A stretch of DNA of 64,000 nt from Bradyrhizobium cajani (GTDB taxonomy: Bacteria > Pseudomonadota > Alphaproteobacteria > Rhizobiales > Xanthobacteraceae). Positions within the stretch are counted from its first letter, which is position 1; the number at the start of each line of letters is the position of its first letter. This document shows positions 16,649 through 26,600 of this stretch, piece by piece. Under the pieces are notes generated by a model. That model did no database searches, was not told the DNA's origin, and saw only the letters and a list, made by a program, of their open reading frames with translations. The translations under genes and the position numbers were made by a program. The stretch is taken from the NCBI RefSeq assembly GCF_009759665.1, contig NZ_WQNE01000005.1, forward strand, positions 245,807 through 309,806, in the 5' to 3' direction.

Positions 16649-19600
16649 TCACTGGTACTTCTTCGGGGCGAAGCTGGCAGTTGTTGCCTGAAGTATCGCC
16701 TTGGCAGCTTGCAGATCCGGTGTCCCGAAGCCCTCAGTGAACTGACCATAGATCGGGGTGAGCAGGTCGTGAGCCTCGCAACGCCGCCCCTGTTCTCCCC
16801 ACAATCGTGCAAGCCGTGTCGTCGCGCGCAACTCCCACAGCTTAGCGCCTTGCCGGCGCGCCGTTTCGGCCGCATGCCAGAATCGTGCTTCCGCCGCGGT
16901 CGGATCGGAGATCGGCAGGCGCAGCATCAACTCGCCCATCTTCCGGTGGAGTTCCGCCTCGAACCATTCTTCGCCGGTTTCTGCCACTCGGTCCAGCGCT
17001 TCGGCAATGAGGTCCAAGCCCGCGTTCATTGCGCCGGATCGACCGTGGACCTCAGCAAGCAGACTTTGGAAATAGGGCACCAGGAAGCCCGCTCCGGTGG
17101 CCTGCCACATCGCAAGTCCGTCTTGGATCTGCGCGATACCAGCCCCAAAATCTCCAGCCGCGCCTAGCGTCCAGCCGCGAATGACGATGCCGGCCCCGAG
17201 GAAGTGTGGGGAGTCCTGCTCGGCTGCAAGTGCGATCAGCGCATTCGCCAGATCTCGGGCCTGGTCTTGGTCCTTCCGGAGCTGCGACAGAATGCAGCCG
17301 TAAAGCAGTGCATAGCCGAGGGTGTTGCGGTGGGACAACTCCTTCGCGTCTGTCAAAGCCTTCTCGCTCCTCGCCCGGGCCTGCTCCGGATAGCCGAGGG
17401 CGAACAGTCCCCAGGATAGGACGGACAGTCCCGCCACGCTCGGATCCTGCGCGAACAGGAAGGCAAGCGACCGATGAGCGATCGGATCGTAGAGAGCGAG
17501 CGTTCGCTCCAGATGGGCGCGAGCAACCCCTAACTCTCCGCGAAGCAATTCAGCGGTTCCGACGATGCGGTTGCCAATGGTTTCGGCGGCGGCATCGTTC
17601 TGTTCCTGGGCGCGGCGGAGTAATTCTTCGCCTGCGGTTCGACCGGCCTCGAGCTCCGCCCGCACGACATGAAAAACCCACTCCCCATAGAGAACAGGGA
17701 AGAGTCGCGACGTGTCGCCGAGGCGTTCGCACAAATCCCGAGCCCGTGCATTGGCCCGTCCGACCTCCGGAGCGGCCCAGCCCTTCGCGGCCATCAGGGC
17801 GACACCGAGGGCGACTTGTAATTCGAGTTCCCGCCGCCACCGTGGGGCGTCGTCGGGGAGAACAGGGATCAGCTCGAGCCCTTTGGTCAGTTGCGCGATC
17901 GCCTCCGCAGTAGCAGAGCGCGCGATCTCTGCTTGTCCCGCCCTAAGCCAATAATCGATCGCCGGTTCAGCCAGCCCGGCCTCCATGTAGTGGTGAGCCA
18001 AAAGTTCGGGCTGCGCCTGCACTATCCCCTGAAAGTGCTCTTCGAGCGCGGCGGCGATGCGCGCGTGCAAGCGCTGCCGCTTCACGCGCACGAGGGTCGC
18101 GTAGGCGGCGTCCTGCACGAGCGCATGCTTGAAGCTATAGGTCGCCTGCGGCGGCGTCCCGCGCCGGAACACCAGGCCCGAGCCGACGAGGTCGTCCAAC
18201 GCCGCCTGGAGATCGCTCTCCCGCAGCGCGGCCGCGATCGCGAGCAGTTCGTGAGAGAATTCCCGGCCAATGGCGGCCGCGACTTGGGCCACCTCCCGGG
18301 CAGGCGCCAGCCGGTCGAGCCGCGCCAACAGTGACTCCTGGAGCGTGGTTGGGATCGCCATCGGCGGCAGCGGCCCGGCGAGCGCGTAATGGTCGCCTGC
18401 ATCGCGCAGCAGATTGGTCTCCAGCACGGTCCGCGTCAGCTCCTCGACAAACAGGGGCACGCCGTCCGTCTTGGCGACGATCTGCTCGAGTACCGCAGGA
18501 GGCAGCGCCTTGCCGTGGCTCAGCCGCGCGACCATGGCCGCGCCCTGCCGACGGCTCAAGCGGCTGAGGGTCAGAGCGGTGACATGGGTATAGCGCATCC
18601 AGGGCGGCTCGAACTCGGGCCGGAAGGTGATGAGGACGAGCACGCGGGCGCCTTGCACCCGGTCGGCCAGGAGATCGAGCAGCTCGAGCGAGGTCGGATC
18701 TGCCCAGTGCACGTCCTCGTATATGGCCAGCACTGGCCGCCTTGCTGCGAGCCCCAATACCTGAGCGACCAACTCCTCGAGCGTCCGCTCCTTCTGCCGA
18801 TGCGGGCTCATCTCGAGGGGCGGGTATCGCGCACCTGTGTCGAGCGATAATAATGCCGCGAGCAGCGAAGCCACTGCCGAGACATCATCGGTCGACAGCG
18901 CAAGCAGCGCCTCGAGCTTGTCGATCTTCGTTGCGGCCGAATCGTCCGCGGCGAAGCCCGCCGCCCGCTCCAGCAGGCCAATCACCGGAAAAAGCGGGCT
19001 GGTCTGATGGTGCGGTGAGCAGTAGTGCCCCAGGGCCGTATGCGGCTCATTCTCAAGTCGCCCTCGCAACGCCCGCGCAAGGCGCGACTTGCCGATGCCA
19101 GGCTCGCCCGCCAGCAGCACCAGCTGGCCCTCACCCTCCTTGGCGCGCTCCCAGTGCTCGAGCAGCAGGCCGATCTCATTCTCGCGGCCGACAAGCGGCG
19201 TCAGGCCTGCGCCGTGCAGCGCCTCGAACCGGCTCTCGGCGGTGCTTTCCCCGACCACGCGCCACGGCCGTACCGGTACTGGAAATCCCTTCAAGGTTTG
19301 CATGCCGAGCTCGGAGAGCTCGAACAGCCCGCCAACGAGCTCCCGAGTGCGGGCGGAGATCACAACCGTGCCTGGGGCAGCCATGGTTTGCAGCCGCGCC
19401 GCGAGGTTCGGCGTGTCGCCGACCACCGTCTCCTCGCGCGCTGCGCCTTCGCCGATCAACTCGCCGACAACCACCGGGCCGGTCGCGATGCCGATACGGG
19501 CCGCCAGCGTCTCGCCATGCGCCGATTCCAGCTTGGGTACCGCCGCGGCCGCGGCGAGGCCGGCCCGCACCGCGCGTTCGGCATCATTCTCATGGGCGCG

Positions 19601-20032
19601 CGGATAGCCGAAATAGGCCAGCACACCATCCCCCATGTACTTCGCCACGTGCCCTTCGAACCGCGTGATCGCGCCTGCCACTGCGTTCTGATAGGTCCGC
19701 AGGACTTCGGCCATTTCTTCCGGATCGAGCCGCGCCGCGAGCGCGGTTGAGCCGACCAGGTCGACAAACATCACGGTGAGCTGGCGGCGCTCAGCCTCGG
19801 GACGAACGACAATAGCTGCGGCCGTGGCTGGGGGCGTCGCCGAAATTGAGTCGGCACGCAGGGCGGCGATGGCGGCGAGCAGTCTGCGGCGATGGCCGAT
19901 CGAGGCGACGCCGAGCCCGATCAGATCCTCGGCCGTCAGGTCCTTGAGGACGTCGGCGTCGATGTCGTTCTCGCGGAACGCCCGTTCGTACTGTCCCAGT
20001 CCCAGAGCACGCAGCCACGCCGCGACATCCAT
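16649..20032 (-). CDS. SAM domain-class III adenylate cyclase-ATPase-TPR regulatory protein
   Basis: 1127 residues. Residues 1-60 form a SAM domain (WLRALGLGQYERAFRENDID). Residues 80-255 are a class III cyclase with metal ligands in FVDLVGST and MGDGVLAYFG, and the catalytic pair in VVGDTPNLAARL. At about 285 begins an AAA/NACHT-like ATPase with Walker A (GEPGIGKSRLAR) and Walker B-like YEDVHWADPTSLELLDLL. From about 620 to the end are degenerate TPR-like helical repeats. This is the large soluble signalling ATPase type abundant in Bradyrhizobium. It should make cAMP, with ATPase and TPR parts for input. All catalytic residues that can be judged are present. It is transcribed away from the isochorismatase gene. 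Confidence 0.92.
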   Translation of the reverse strand: MDVAAWLRALGLGQYERAFRENDIDADVLKDLTAEDLIGLGVASIGHRRRLLAAIAALRADSISATPPATAAAIVVRPEAERRQLTVMFVDLVGSTALAARLDPEEMAEVLRTYQNAVAGAITRFEGHVAKYMGDGVLAYFGYPRAHENDAERAVRAGLAAAAAVPKLESAHGETLAARIGIATGPVVVGELIGEGAAREETVVGDTPNLAARLQTMAAPGTVVISARTRELVGGLFELSELGMQTLKGFPVPVRPWRVVGESTAESRFEALHGAGLTPLVGRENEIGLLLEHWERAKEGEGQLVLLAGEPGIGKSRLARALRGRLENEPHTALGHYCSPHHQTSPLFPVIGLLERAAGFAADDSAATKIDKLEALLALSTDDVSAVASLLAALLSLDTGARYPPLEMSPHRQKERTLEELVAQVLGLAARRPVLAIYEDVHWADPTSLELLDLLADRVQGARVLVLITFRPEFEPPWMRYTHVTALTLSRLSRRQGAAMVARLSHGKALPPAVLEQIVAKTDGVPLFVEELTRTVLETNLLRDAGDHYALAGPLPPMAIPTTLQESLLARLDRLAPAREVAQVAAAIGREFSHELLAIAAALRESDLQAALDDLVGSGLVFRRGTPPQATYSFKHALVQDAAYATLVRVKRQRLHARIAAALEEHFQGIVQAQPELLAHHYMEAGLAEPAIDYWLRAGQAEIARSATAEAIAQLTKGLELIPVLPDDAPRWRRELELQVALGVALMAAKGWAAPEVGRANARARDLCERLGDTSRLFPVLYGEWVFHVVRAELEAGRTAGEELLRRAQEQNDAAAETIGNRIVGTAELLRGELGVARAHLERTLALYDPIAHRSLAFLFAQDPSVAGLSVLSWGLFALGYPEQARARSEKALTDAKELSHRNTLGYALLYGCILSQLRKDQDQARDLANALIALAAEQDSPHFLGAGIVIRGWTLGAAGDFGAGIAQIQDGLAMWQATGAGFLVPYFQSLLAEVHGRSGAMNAGLDLIAEALDRVAETGEEWFEAELHRKMGELMLRLPISDPTAAEARFWHAAETARRQGAKLWELRATTRLARLWGEQGRRCEAHDLLTPIYGQFTEGFGTPDLQAAKAILQATTASFAPKKYQ

Positions 20033-20263
20033 GGGCTCCTCCCGGCTGCTTCGTCCTCAGCCGCTGGCGCTCCAGTCTATCTCAAAATGCCGTGTGGTGG
20101 ACACCGTGAAACGTCACGAGTTGACTGCTGATGAAGAGACCTCGCAGGTAATAACGGCGACATCGCCGCGGAACCAAAGCCTTGGCGTTCGCATTTCCGT
20201 CGCTGAGCTCGCCGCTGAGATGCTGCTGACGGCGTGCGGCCAGGCGCCTGACGGTGGAGGACG

Positions 20264-20872
20264 ATGAGGGACAATGCGTCGAAAGTTGCCGACATCAGGG
20301 ACGCCGTTCACCTCTGCATCGACATGCAGAACATTTTCGCCCCCGGCGGTCTCTGGGCGACACCCTGGATGGAACGCGTCCTGCCGATGATCGCATCGAT
20401 TGCTTCACGCCACCCGGCCAGGACGATCTTCACGCGCTTCATCACGCCGCAGGATCCGGAAGACCGTCCCGGACAGTGGCAGAGCTATTTCCATCGCTGG
20501 CGCGAGGCGACCCGCAGGCATCTTCCGCCATCCGGTCTCGAACTCGTGCCGGCCCTGGGCCGGTTCGCGCCTCCAGCCACCGTCATCGACAAACCGGCCT
20601 ATTCCGCCTTCAGCAACTCCGCTCTGGCTGGCCTGCTGGTCCAAAAGAACATCGGCACGATCGTGATCACCGGGGCTGAGACGGATGTCTGCGTCCTGTC
20701 GACGGTCCTGGGCGCCGTCGATCTCGGCTTCAGGGTCGTCCTTGTCGAGGACGCGCTGTGCAGCTCGTCCGACGTCGGGCACGATGCGCTCATGACGATG
20801 TATCGCACCCGCTTTCACGGCCAGGTGGACCTCGTGACCGCGGAGGAGCTCGCGGAGTTCTGGCGGGAGTAG
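20264..20872 (+). CDS. Isochorismatase-like cysteine hydrolase
   Basis: 202 residues, start supported by GGAGGACG directly upstream. The catalytic triad of the family is visible: Asp20 (HLCIDMQN), Lys110 (VIDKPAYSAF) and Cys143 (TGAETDVCVLST). The cis-peptide region GAETDVCVL is typical of N-carbamoylsarcosine amidase, nicotinamidase and isochorismatase relatives. It likely hydrolyses an amide or related bond in a small cytoplasmic substrate. No neighbouring catabolic gene narrows the substrate. Confidence 0.88.
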   Translation: MRDNASKVADIRDAVHLCIDMQNIFAPGGLWATPWMERVLPMIASIASRHPARTIFTRFITPQDPEDRPGQWQSYFHRWREATRRHLPPSGLELVPALGRFAPPATVIDKPAYSAFSNSALAGLLVQKNIGTIVITGAETDVCVLSTVLGAVDLGFRVVLVEDALCSSSDVGHDALMTMYRTRFHGQVDLVTAEELAEFWRE

Positions 20873-20934
20873 GTGCACCGCAGCGCCGCTATCATGCATC
20901 CCGACAAAGCGTGGCGGCCGATTCACATAGCCTA

Positions 20935-21081
20935 ATGCGCGAGCCGCGCCGGCCGGCCAGACTGCTCGGACCGAAAGAGGCTGCGAGGGCGATGGACCGG
21001 GTCGAAAAGGCCTTTGTCGCAACCGCGATCACGGGTTTCCTCGTGATGACGGCGGCAATCGTCTGGATGATGCTCACCTGA
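20935..21081 (+). CDS. Small single-helix membrane protein (48 residues), hypothetical
   Basis: The frame from the ATG at 20935 encodes a basic tail (MREPRRPARLLGPKEAAR) and one membrane helix (AFVATAITGFLVMTAAIVWMML). An in-frame ATG at 20992 (MDRVEKAFVATAI) follows AGAGG and GAGGG and may be the true start, giving 29 residues. A second tiny membrane protein follows after 17 bp. The hydrophobicity pattern is not random, but no family is recognised. Confidence 0.45.
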   Translation: MREPRRPARLLGPKEAARAMDRVEKAFVATAITGFLVMTAAIVWMMLT

Positions 21082-21098
21082 CATGGCAGGAGGCAATT

Positions 21099-21179
21099 TT
21101 GCGCATCGCCTTGCCCTATGCTGCCGTCATCCTTTGCTTGGCAGTGACTGCCTGGCTCGCTTTCGCCCACCTGTTCTGA
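21099..21179 (+). CDS. Membrane microprotein (26 residues), TTG start
   Basis: A consensus Shine-Dalgarno AGGAGG (21088-21093) is placed 5 nt before a TTG that opens a 26-residue frame: basic start (MRIALPY), a hydrophobic helix (AAVILCLAVTAWLAFAHLF) and a stop. It follows the small membrane protein at 20935 on the same strand. The SD and single-helix composition support a real microprotein; no homologue can be named. The short gap to 21218 shows nothing else. Confidence 0.45.
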   Translation: MRIALPYAAVILCLAVTAWLAFAHLF

Positions 21180-21218
21180 TCGTGGAATGGCCGCGCGCTT
21201 GAATTCTTCGGGCTTGTA

Positions 21219-21398
21219 TCAGGATGTCTGGCTGTCCCGGCGCGGCGGCTTGCGGCGTTCCTCCTCCAGCTCATCTCGCAGGCGCTGCGCGCTTACGAGG
21301 TGATCGCTTCTGCGCAGCAGCGCCATCGCCTCGCGAACGAGTTCGCGTGAATGGGTCAGCAGTTGCGCATCCGCGGCCGAATTCGGTGTGTGGATCAT
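21219..21398 (-). CDS. Small charged hypothetical protein (59 residues)
   Basis: The ATG at 21398 (MIHTPNSAADAQLL) has AAGGAA 7 nt upstream; the longer frame to 21563 overlaps the response regulator gene and is rejected. The product is one amphipathic, strongly charged helix (HSRELVREAMALLRRSDHLVSAQRLRDELEEERRKPPRR). It lies 49 bp downstream of the response regulator on the same strand, so may be in its operon. It resembles the other small helical proteins at 23-29 kb in style but not clearly in sequence. Confidence 0.6.
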   Translation of the reverse strand: MIHTPNSAADAQLLTHSRELVREAMALLRRSDHLVSAQRLRDELEEERRKPPRRDSQTS

Positions 21399-21447
21399 CG
21401 AATGTTCCTTGCATGTCGATGGGCGAGGGGACACGCCTCGCTGCGTG

Positions 21448-21849
21448 TCAGTTCCGCGGTTCGGCGATGAGCGCGGCCAGTCGCCGTGCCATGGCTGCAA
21501 GATCGATCGGTTTCTCCAGCAGCGGCACGTCCTGAAACTCCGGACCGAGAGTGATCCTGTCATATCCCGTCGTGAACACGAAAGGCACGTTGCGCGCCTT
21601 CAGTTCGCGGGCAACCGGAAAGATCATCTCGCTGCGGATGTTCACGTCGAGCACGGCGGCGTCCAGAACGCCGCCGTCGTGGAGGAGCTTGAGCGCATCA
21701 TCGAGATGGCCGACGGGACCTGCGATCTCCGCGCCGAGCGCGCGAAATGTCCTGCCGATGTCGTCGGCGAGAAAATATTCGTCCTCGACGATGAAGATGC
21801 GACGCCCGCTCAGCGGCGCGTGCTGACGTGACGGGGACAATGCCGCCAT
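21448..21849 (-). CDS. Single-domain response regulator
   Basis: 133 residues, one receiver domain: acidic pair in IFIVEDEYFLADDI, phospho-acceptor Asp in DAAVLDVNI, the Thr/Ser position in FVFTTGYD, and the Lys in LLEKPIDL. No output domain is present. Start ATG with GGAGG 4 nt upstream. Such stand-alone receivers often act with HWE-type kinases in rhizobia; the HWE kinase at 23661 is a plausible phosphodonor, which is inference from proximity. Confidence 0.9.
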   Translation of the reverse strand: MAALSPSRQHAPLSGRRIFIVEDEYFLADDIGRTFRALGAEIAGPVGHLDDALKLLHDGGVLDAAVLDVNIRSEMIFPVARELKARNVPFVFTTGYDRITLGPEFQDVPLLEKPIDLAAMARRLAALIAEPRN

Positions 21850-21880
21850 GGTGCCTCCAGCATTCGCTTCAAGCCTCTAG

Positions 21881-21962
21881 AGCATGATCCGAAAACGTGC
21901 GAAGCGCTTTTCCGAAAAACATCATGCTCAAACAATAACCTAAAGCGCGATCGCGCTTTAGG
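21881..21962. repeat. Rhizobial palindromic intergenic repeat (copy 1)
   Basis: The segment carries AGCATGATCC ... ATCATGCTCAAACAATAACC followed by a perfect 20-bp palindrome (21941-21960, TAAAGCGCGATCGCGCTTTA). A close second copy lies at 35626-35732 with the same two hairpins and the same linker. It sits in the divergent gap between the response regulator and the CheB-like gene. Confidence 0.8.
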
Positions 21963-22016
21963 AACATAAGACCGAGACCCGCCTTGGTGCAAACGATGCA
22001 ATCGAAGGTGAGTTCC

Positions 22017-23024
22017 ATGAGCAACCGCGACATCATCGTCATCGGTGGCTCGGCGGGAGCCACCGCACCGCTGAAGCAGATTCTGGGTCGCCTTCCGGCG
22101 GATCTGCCGGCTGCCGTCTTCATCGTGCTGCATATTCCCGCGCAGGGCATCGGCATCCTCTCGGCGGTGGCTAGCAACGCTGGCCCGCTTCCGGTCCGGC
22201 AGGCCGAAAGCGGCATGAAGATCGAGCCCGGCCAGATCTACCTGGCCGCACCGGACCATCATCTGCTGCTGTCCGGAAATCAGGTCTTCCTCGGACGGGG
22301 GCCGCGCGAGAACATGGTCCGGCCGGCGATCGATGCCCTGTTCCGCTCGGCTGCCCTTTCTCACGGCCCGCGCGTGATCGGCGTGCTCCTGAGCGGCCTG
22401 TTGTCCGACGGCGCGGCCGGCCTCAATGCCATCAAGCGCTGCGGCGGGATGACCGTGGTCCAGGACCCCATGGACGCCATTTCCGACGAGATGCCGCGGC
22501 GCGCGATGGAGGCGACCACGGTCGATCTCTGTGTTCCCGGTGCGACCATGGGCGACGTCCTGTCCGAACTCGTGAGGGAGCAGGCCGGAGCCGTCCTCCC
22601 GATCCCGCCCGAGATCAGGCTCGAGGTCGAAATCGCGGCCGGGGACCGCATCGGCAGCGACAAGCTGCTCACGGTGGCCGATCCCGTCGCGTTGACCTGC
22701 CCTGGCTGCGGCGGAGTTCTGTCCGAAGTCAAGGAATCGCGCCCGATGCGCTTCCGCTGCCAGGTCGGTCATGGCTACACTGTCGATGCGCTTGCCAAGG
22801 AGCAGGAGGGGCGCGTCGACGAAGCCTTGCGGGTTGCGCTGCGCATCATCGAGGAGCGGGCTGAGCTGGTGCACCGCATGGCCGCCGACGGCCGGCGCAG
22901 CGGCCGGCTCGCAGTTGCCGAGATGTACGAGGCGAGGGCGGCCGAATATCGTGAATATGCCGACATGATCCGGCGCGTCGTGCTACAATCGCTCGATCCT
23001 GCGGTGCACAAGCGGGAGGCTTGA
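22017..23024 (+). CDS. CheB-type protein-glutamate methylesterase with C-terminal zinc-ribbon-like extension
   Basis: 335 residues from the ATG at 22017 (AAGGTGAG upstream). The CheB catalytic triad can be placed at Ser12 (IGGSAGA), His39 (VLHIPA) and Asp131 (GLLSDGAAGL). There is no receiver domain, so it is not a classical CheB. The C-terminal 120 residues add a CPGCGG...RFRCQVGHGY metal-binding pattern and a long helix. Such stand-alone methylesterases accompany CheB-CheR-kinase fusions in non-chemotactic sensory pathways, matching the gene at 23661. Confidence 0.88.
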   Translation: MSNRDIIVIGGSAGATAPLKQILGRLPADLPAAVFIVLHIPAQGIGILSAVASNAGPLPVRQAESGMKIEPGQIYLAAPDHHLLLSGNQVFLGRGPRENMVRPAIDALFRSAALSHGPRVIGVLLSGLLSDGAAGLNAIKRCGGMTVVQDPMDAISDEMPRRAMEATTVDLCVPGATMGDVLSELVREQAGAVLPIPPEIRLEVEIAAGDRIGSDKLLTVADPVALTCPGCGGVLSEVKESRPMRFRCQVGHGYTVDALAKEQEGRVDEALRVALRIIEERAELVHRMAADGRRSGRLAVAEMYEARAAEYREYADMIRRVVLQSLDPAVHKREA

Positions 23025-23034
23025 GGACTGCGCC

Positions 23035-23301
23035 ATGGCCGTTTCCCTTGCCGAACGCGCCCAGCAGCTCGATGCCGAGCAGCGTCTTCTGGTGAAGGCC
23101 GACCGGGATATCGCGGAGGGCTCGCAGCGCGTCCGCGACCAGGAAGATCGCGTGCGCGAACTTGAGGCCGGCGGCCACGACACACGCCAGGCGCAGCGGC
23201 TGGTCGACCTGCTCAAGCAGACCCTGATCGAGTGGGAGCGCCACCGCGTCCTGATCGCGGAGCGCGTCACTTATCTCGAGCGTCAGGTTGCGGCGGGATA
23301 G
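23035..23301 (+). CDS. Small coiled-coil protein (88 residues)
   Basis: It starts 10 bp after the CheB-like gene, with GAGG 8 nt before the ATG, so probably in the same transcript. The sequence is nearly all charged heptad-like helix (AERAQQLDAEQRLLVKADRDIAEGSQRVRDQ, LVDLLKQTLIEWERHRVLIAERVTYLERQV). No enzymatic motif is present. A structural or partner-binding role with the methylesterase is possible. Its 3' end overlaps the convergent gene ending at 23267 by 35 bp. Confidence 0.65.
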   Translation: MAVSLAERAQQLDAEQRLLVKADRDIAEGSQRVRDQEDRVRELEAGGHDTRQAQRLVDLLKQTLIEWERHRVLIAERVTYLERQVAAG

Positions 23302-23476
23302 CCGGAAGCCGGCTGATGGCCGGCTTCCTGAATTCCGCGCTGAGTTCGAACAGATAGTCGAGCTGCCACTCGGCGGTGCGGCGCCAACGGTCGTTCTCGT
23401 CGAGCAGCCGGCGGGCGGTCGCGGTGGCGATATCGGCTCGGTCGATCAGAGCCGCGAGCTCCTCGGAGATCTGCAT
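23267..23476 (-). CDS. Small hypothetical protein (69 residues)
   Basis: From the ATG at 23476 (MQISEELAALIDRADIATATARRLLDEND), with AGGA 8 nt upstream; the open frame continues to 23548 but has no better start. The product is helical and charged with a Trp-rich middle (WRRTAEWQLDYLFELSAEFRK). It converges on and overlaps the coiled-coil gene by 35 bp. Family unknown. Confidence 0.55.
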   Translation of the reverse strand: MQISEELAALIDRADIATATARRLLDENDRWRRTAEWQLDYLFELSAEFRKPAISRLPAIPPQPDARDK

Positions 23477-23660
23477 CGCGGGTTCCTGCGTTATAGGCCG
23501 AGTATGGACTTCCCGGCGGGGGCTGACAACGTTCATGCGCGAAATCAAAGGACGCTCCGTGACATTTTTCTCTTTGATCTGTTGGGGTAATATCGATTTC
23601 TGCTATCTGCGGGGACCGGGTGCCCTCGCGCCTGGCCAGTGAACGAGAGCCACCAGAGCC

Positions 23661-26600
23661 ATGAATGAAGTCGGCGACCATGCAGCCGAAGGAGAGCGCC
23701 AGAGCAAGACCCCGCTGGTCATCGGCGTGGGAGCTTCGCCCGCCGCTCTGGACAGTATCGAACGCTTCTTTGCCAAGCTGACCGTAGACGCCGACCAGGC
23801 CATCGTGCTGGCGCTTCAACATCACGAGGCCTTCGACGAGCCGCGGCTGCGCCGGATCGTGCAAAATGCCCACGGCGGCAAGCTCTCCGACCCCGGCAAC
23901 GGCGAGGCGATCGAGGGCGGCATGATCTATCTGTGCCCGGCGGCGATGATCACCACGATCCAGGGCGGCCGTTTCGCGATCCGCAAGGCCGAGCAGGGGC
24001 CCGGCGAGCGCGCCACGATCGACAGCTTCCTGGTGTCGCTGGCGGAGGAACGCGCCGAGCAGTCGATCGGCGTGATCCTGTCCGGCACCGGCGGCGACGG
24101 CACGCTGGGCACCGCAACGCTGAAGGATCACGGTGGTCTCGCCATCGCCGAAAAGGTCATCACCGACGAGGCCGGTCATCTCAAGGAGGCCAACACGCCG
24201 GCGGCGATCGCCGACTACGTGCTGGCGCCGGAAGACATTCCCGAGCACATCCAGGTCTATGCCCGTCATCTCAGGCGGCTGGATGAGAAGCAGGGCTTCG
24301 ACGAGGTGCTGGCCGCGGCCGCGACCTCGCTGTCGCGCATCGCCGACATCCTGCGCAACAAGACCGGCAATGATTTCCACGGCTACAAGCAGAACACCTT
24401 CCTGCGCCGCGTGCAGCGGCGTATGCAGGTAGTCCAGATCGACGATATCCCCGCCTATGTCGACTTCCTCAGGAACGACAAGGACGAGGCACAACGCCTC
24501 TTCAACGATCTCCTGATCGGCGTCACCGAGTTCTTCCGCGACAAGCGCGAATTCGAGGTGCTGGAGAGCCAGATCATCCCGAAGATATTCGAGGGCAGGG
24601 GCGCGGGCCAGCAGGTCCGCGTCTGGGTGCTCGGCTGCGCGACGGGCGAAGAGGCCTATTCGATCGGCATACTCCTGCGCGAATACATGGGCCGGCTGGA
24701 TTCCGCGCCGCAGGTGCAGATCTTCGCCACCGACATCGACGGCCGCGCGCTTGCGGCCGCGCGCGTCGGCCGTTACCGCACCACCATCGAGGCCGACATG
24801 ACCAGCGAGCGCCTGGCGCGCTGGTTCGTGCGCGAAGGCGACACTTATTGCGTGGTGAAGGAGCTGCGCGAAATGTGCATCTTCTCGCAGCACAACGTCA
24901 TCAAGGACGCGCCGTTCTCCAAGCTCGATCTCGTCTCCTGCCGCAACCTGCTGATCTACCTCAACGCCGAATTGCAGAACCGGGTGATTCCGCTGTTCCA
25001 CTTCGCGCTGCTGCCGGAGCGTTTCCTCTTCCTCGGCAATTCCGAGAACGTGACGCGGCACCCGAAGCTGTTCGCGCCGATCGATCGCCGCGCCCGCATC
25101 TTCAAGAAGCTCGACACGGGAACGCGGCTGCCGCCGGAATTTCCGATCACCACCGCGGCGGGCAGGGCGCCGGTCGAAGTGCCGCCAGTGCGTTCGTTCG
25201 GCCCCGACGTCGGGCTGGAGCGCCGCGCGCAGCGCATCGCGGAGCGCTATGCCCCCGCCTATGTCATCACCGACGACCATTTCCAGATCCTGCACTTCTC
25301 CGGGCGCACCGGCCGCTATATCGAGCCGACGGCGGGCGCCGCCACGCTCGACCTGCTCCAGCTTGTGCACCGCGATCTGCGTCTGGAATTGCGGACGGCG
25401 CTCGGCCGCGCCGCCGAGACCAACGAGCCCGCTCATGCCGATCAGGTGCAGCTCGGGGTGAATGGTCACCGCGTTCTCGTCGACGTCACGGTCGAGCCGA
25501 TCCAGGATGGCGCCGGCGGCCATCGCAATTTCGTCGTCCTGTTCAAAGACGGCCCGGCCCGCGTGATCGAGGCCAACCCGGGCAATCCGAACGCGCTGGT
25601 GCGCACCGAGCACGTCGAGCGCCTTGAAGGCGAGCTGCGCGCGACGCGGGAGCGCCTTCAGGCCACGATCGAGGAGCTCGAAAGCACCAACGAGGAACTG
25701 AAGTCCTCGAACGAGGAATATCAGTCGCTCAATGAAGAGCTGCAGTCCGCCAACGAGGAGCTCGAGACCTCGCGCGAGGAGTTGCAGTCTGTCAACGAGG
25801 AATTGACCACGGTCAACGGCGAGCTGGCGCACCGCGTCCAGGAGCTGACGCGCGCCACCAGCGACCTCAAGAACTTCCTCGAGAGCACGCAGATCGCGAC
25901 CGTGTTCCTCGACAACGATCTGCGCGTGATGAACTTTACGCCGGCGATCACCCAGGTCCTGCATCTCGTTGAAACCGACGCGGGCCGCCCGATCGCGCAC
26001 ATCAAGGCGCGCATCCCGATCGAGGAGCTCTATGATGATGTGCGCCGCGTGCTGCGCACGCTGGCGAGCGCCGAGCGCGAGCTGAGCGCGCCCGACAGCG
26101 GCACGCGCTACATCGTGCGCATCCTTCCCTATCGCAGCATCGACAATTTCATCGCCGGCGTCGTCGTCACCTTCATCGACGTCACCGCCATCACCCGCGC
26201 CGAGGAGCGTCAGCGTCTGCTGCTGGCCGAGCTCCAGCATCGTGTCCGTAACACGCTCGGCGTGGTGCGCTCGATCGCCCGCCGTTCGGCAGAAACGAGC
26301 ACCACCGTCGAGGAATACGCCTCCCATCTCGACGGCCGGCTGAACGCCTTTGCCCGGACCCAGGCGCTGGTGACCCGCGATCCCGAAGGTGGCGTCGATT
26401 TCGAATATCTCGTGGTCGAAGAACTCTTGGCCTATAATGCCCGCGAGGGCGAGCAGATGCGGGTGTCCGGTCCCAAGGTGCGCCTGCAGCCCAAAGCCGC
26501 GGAAACCTTCGCACTGGCCATCCACGAACTGGCCACCAACGCTCTGAAATACGGCGCCTTGAGCCAGCCGACCGGGCGGATCGAAATCACCTGGCGCAAG

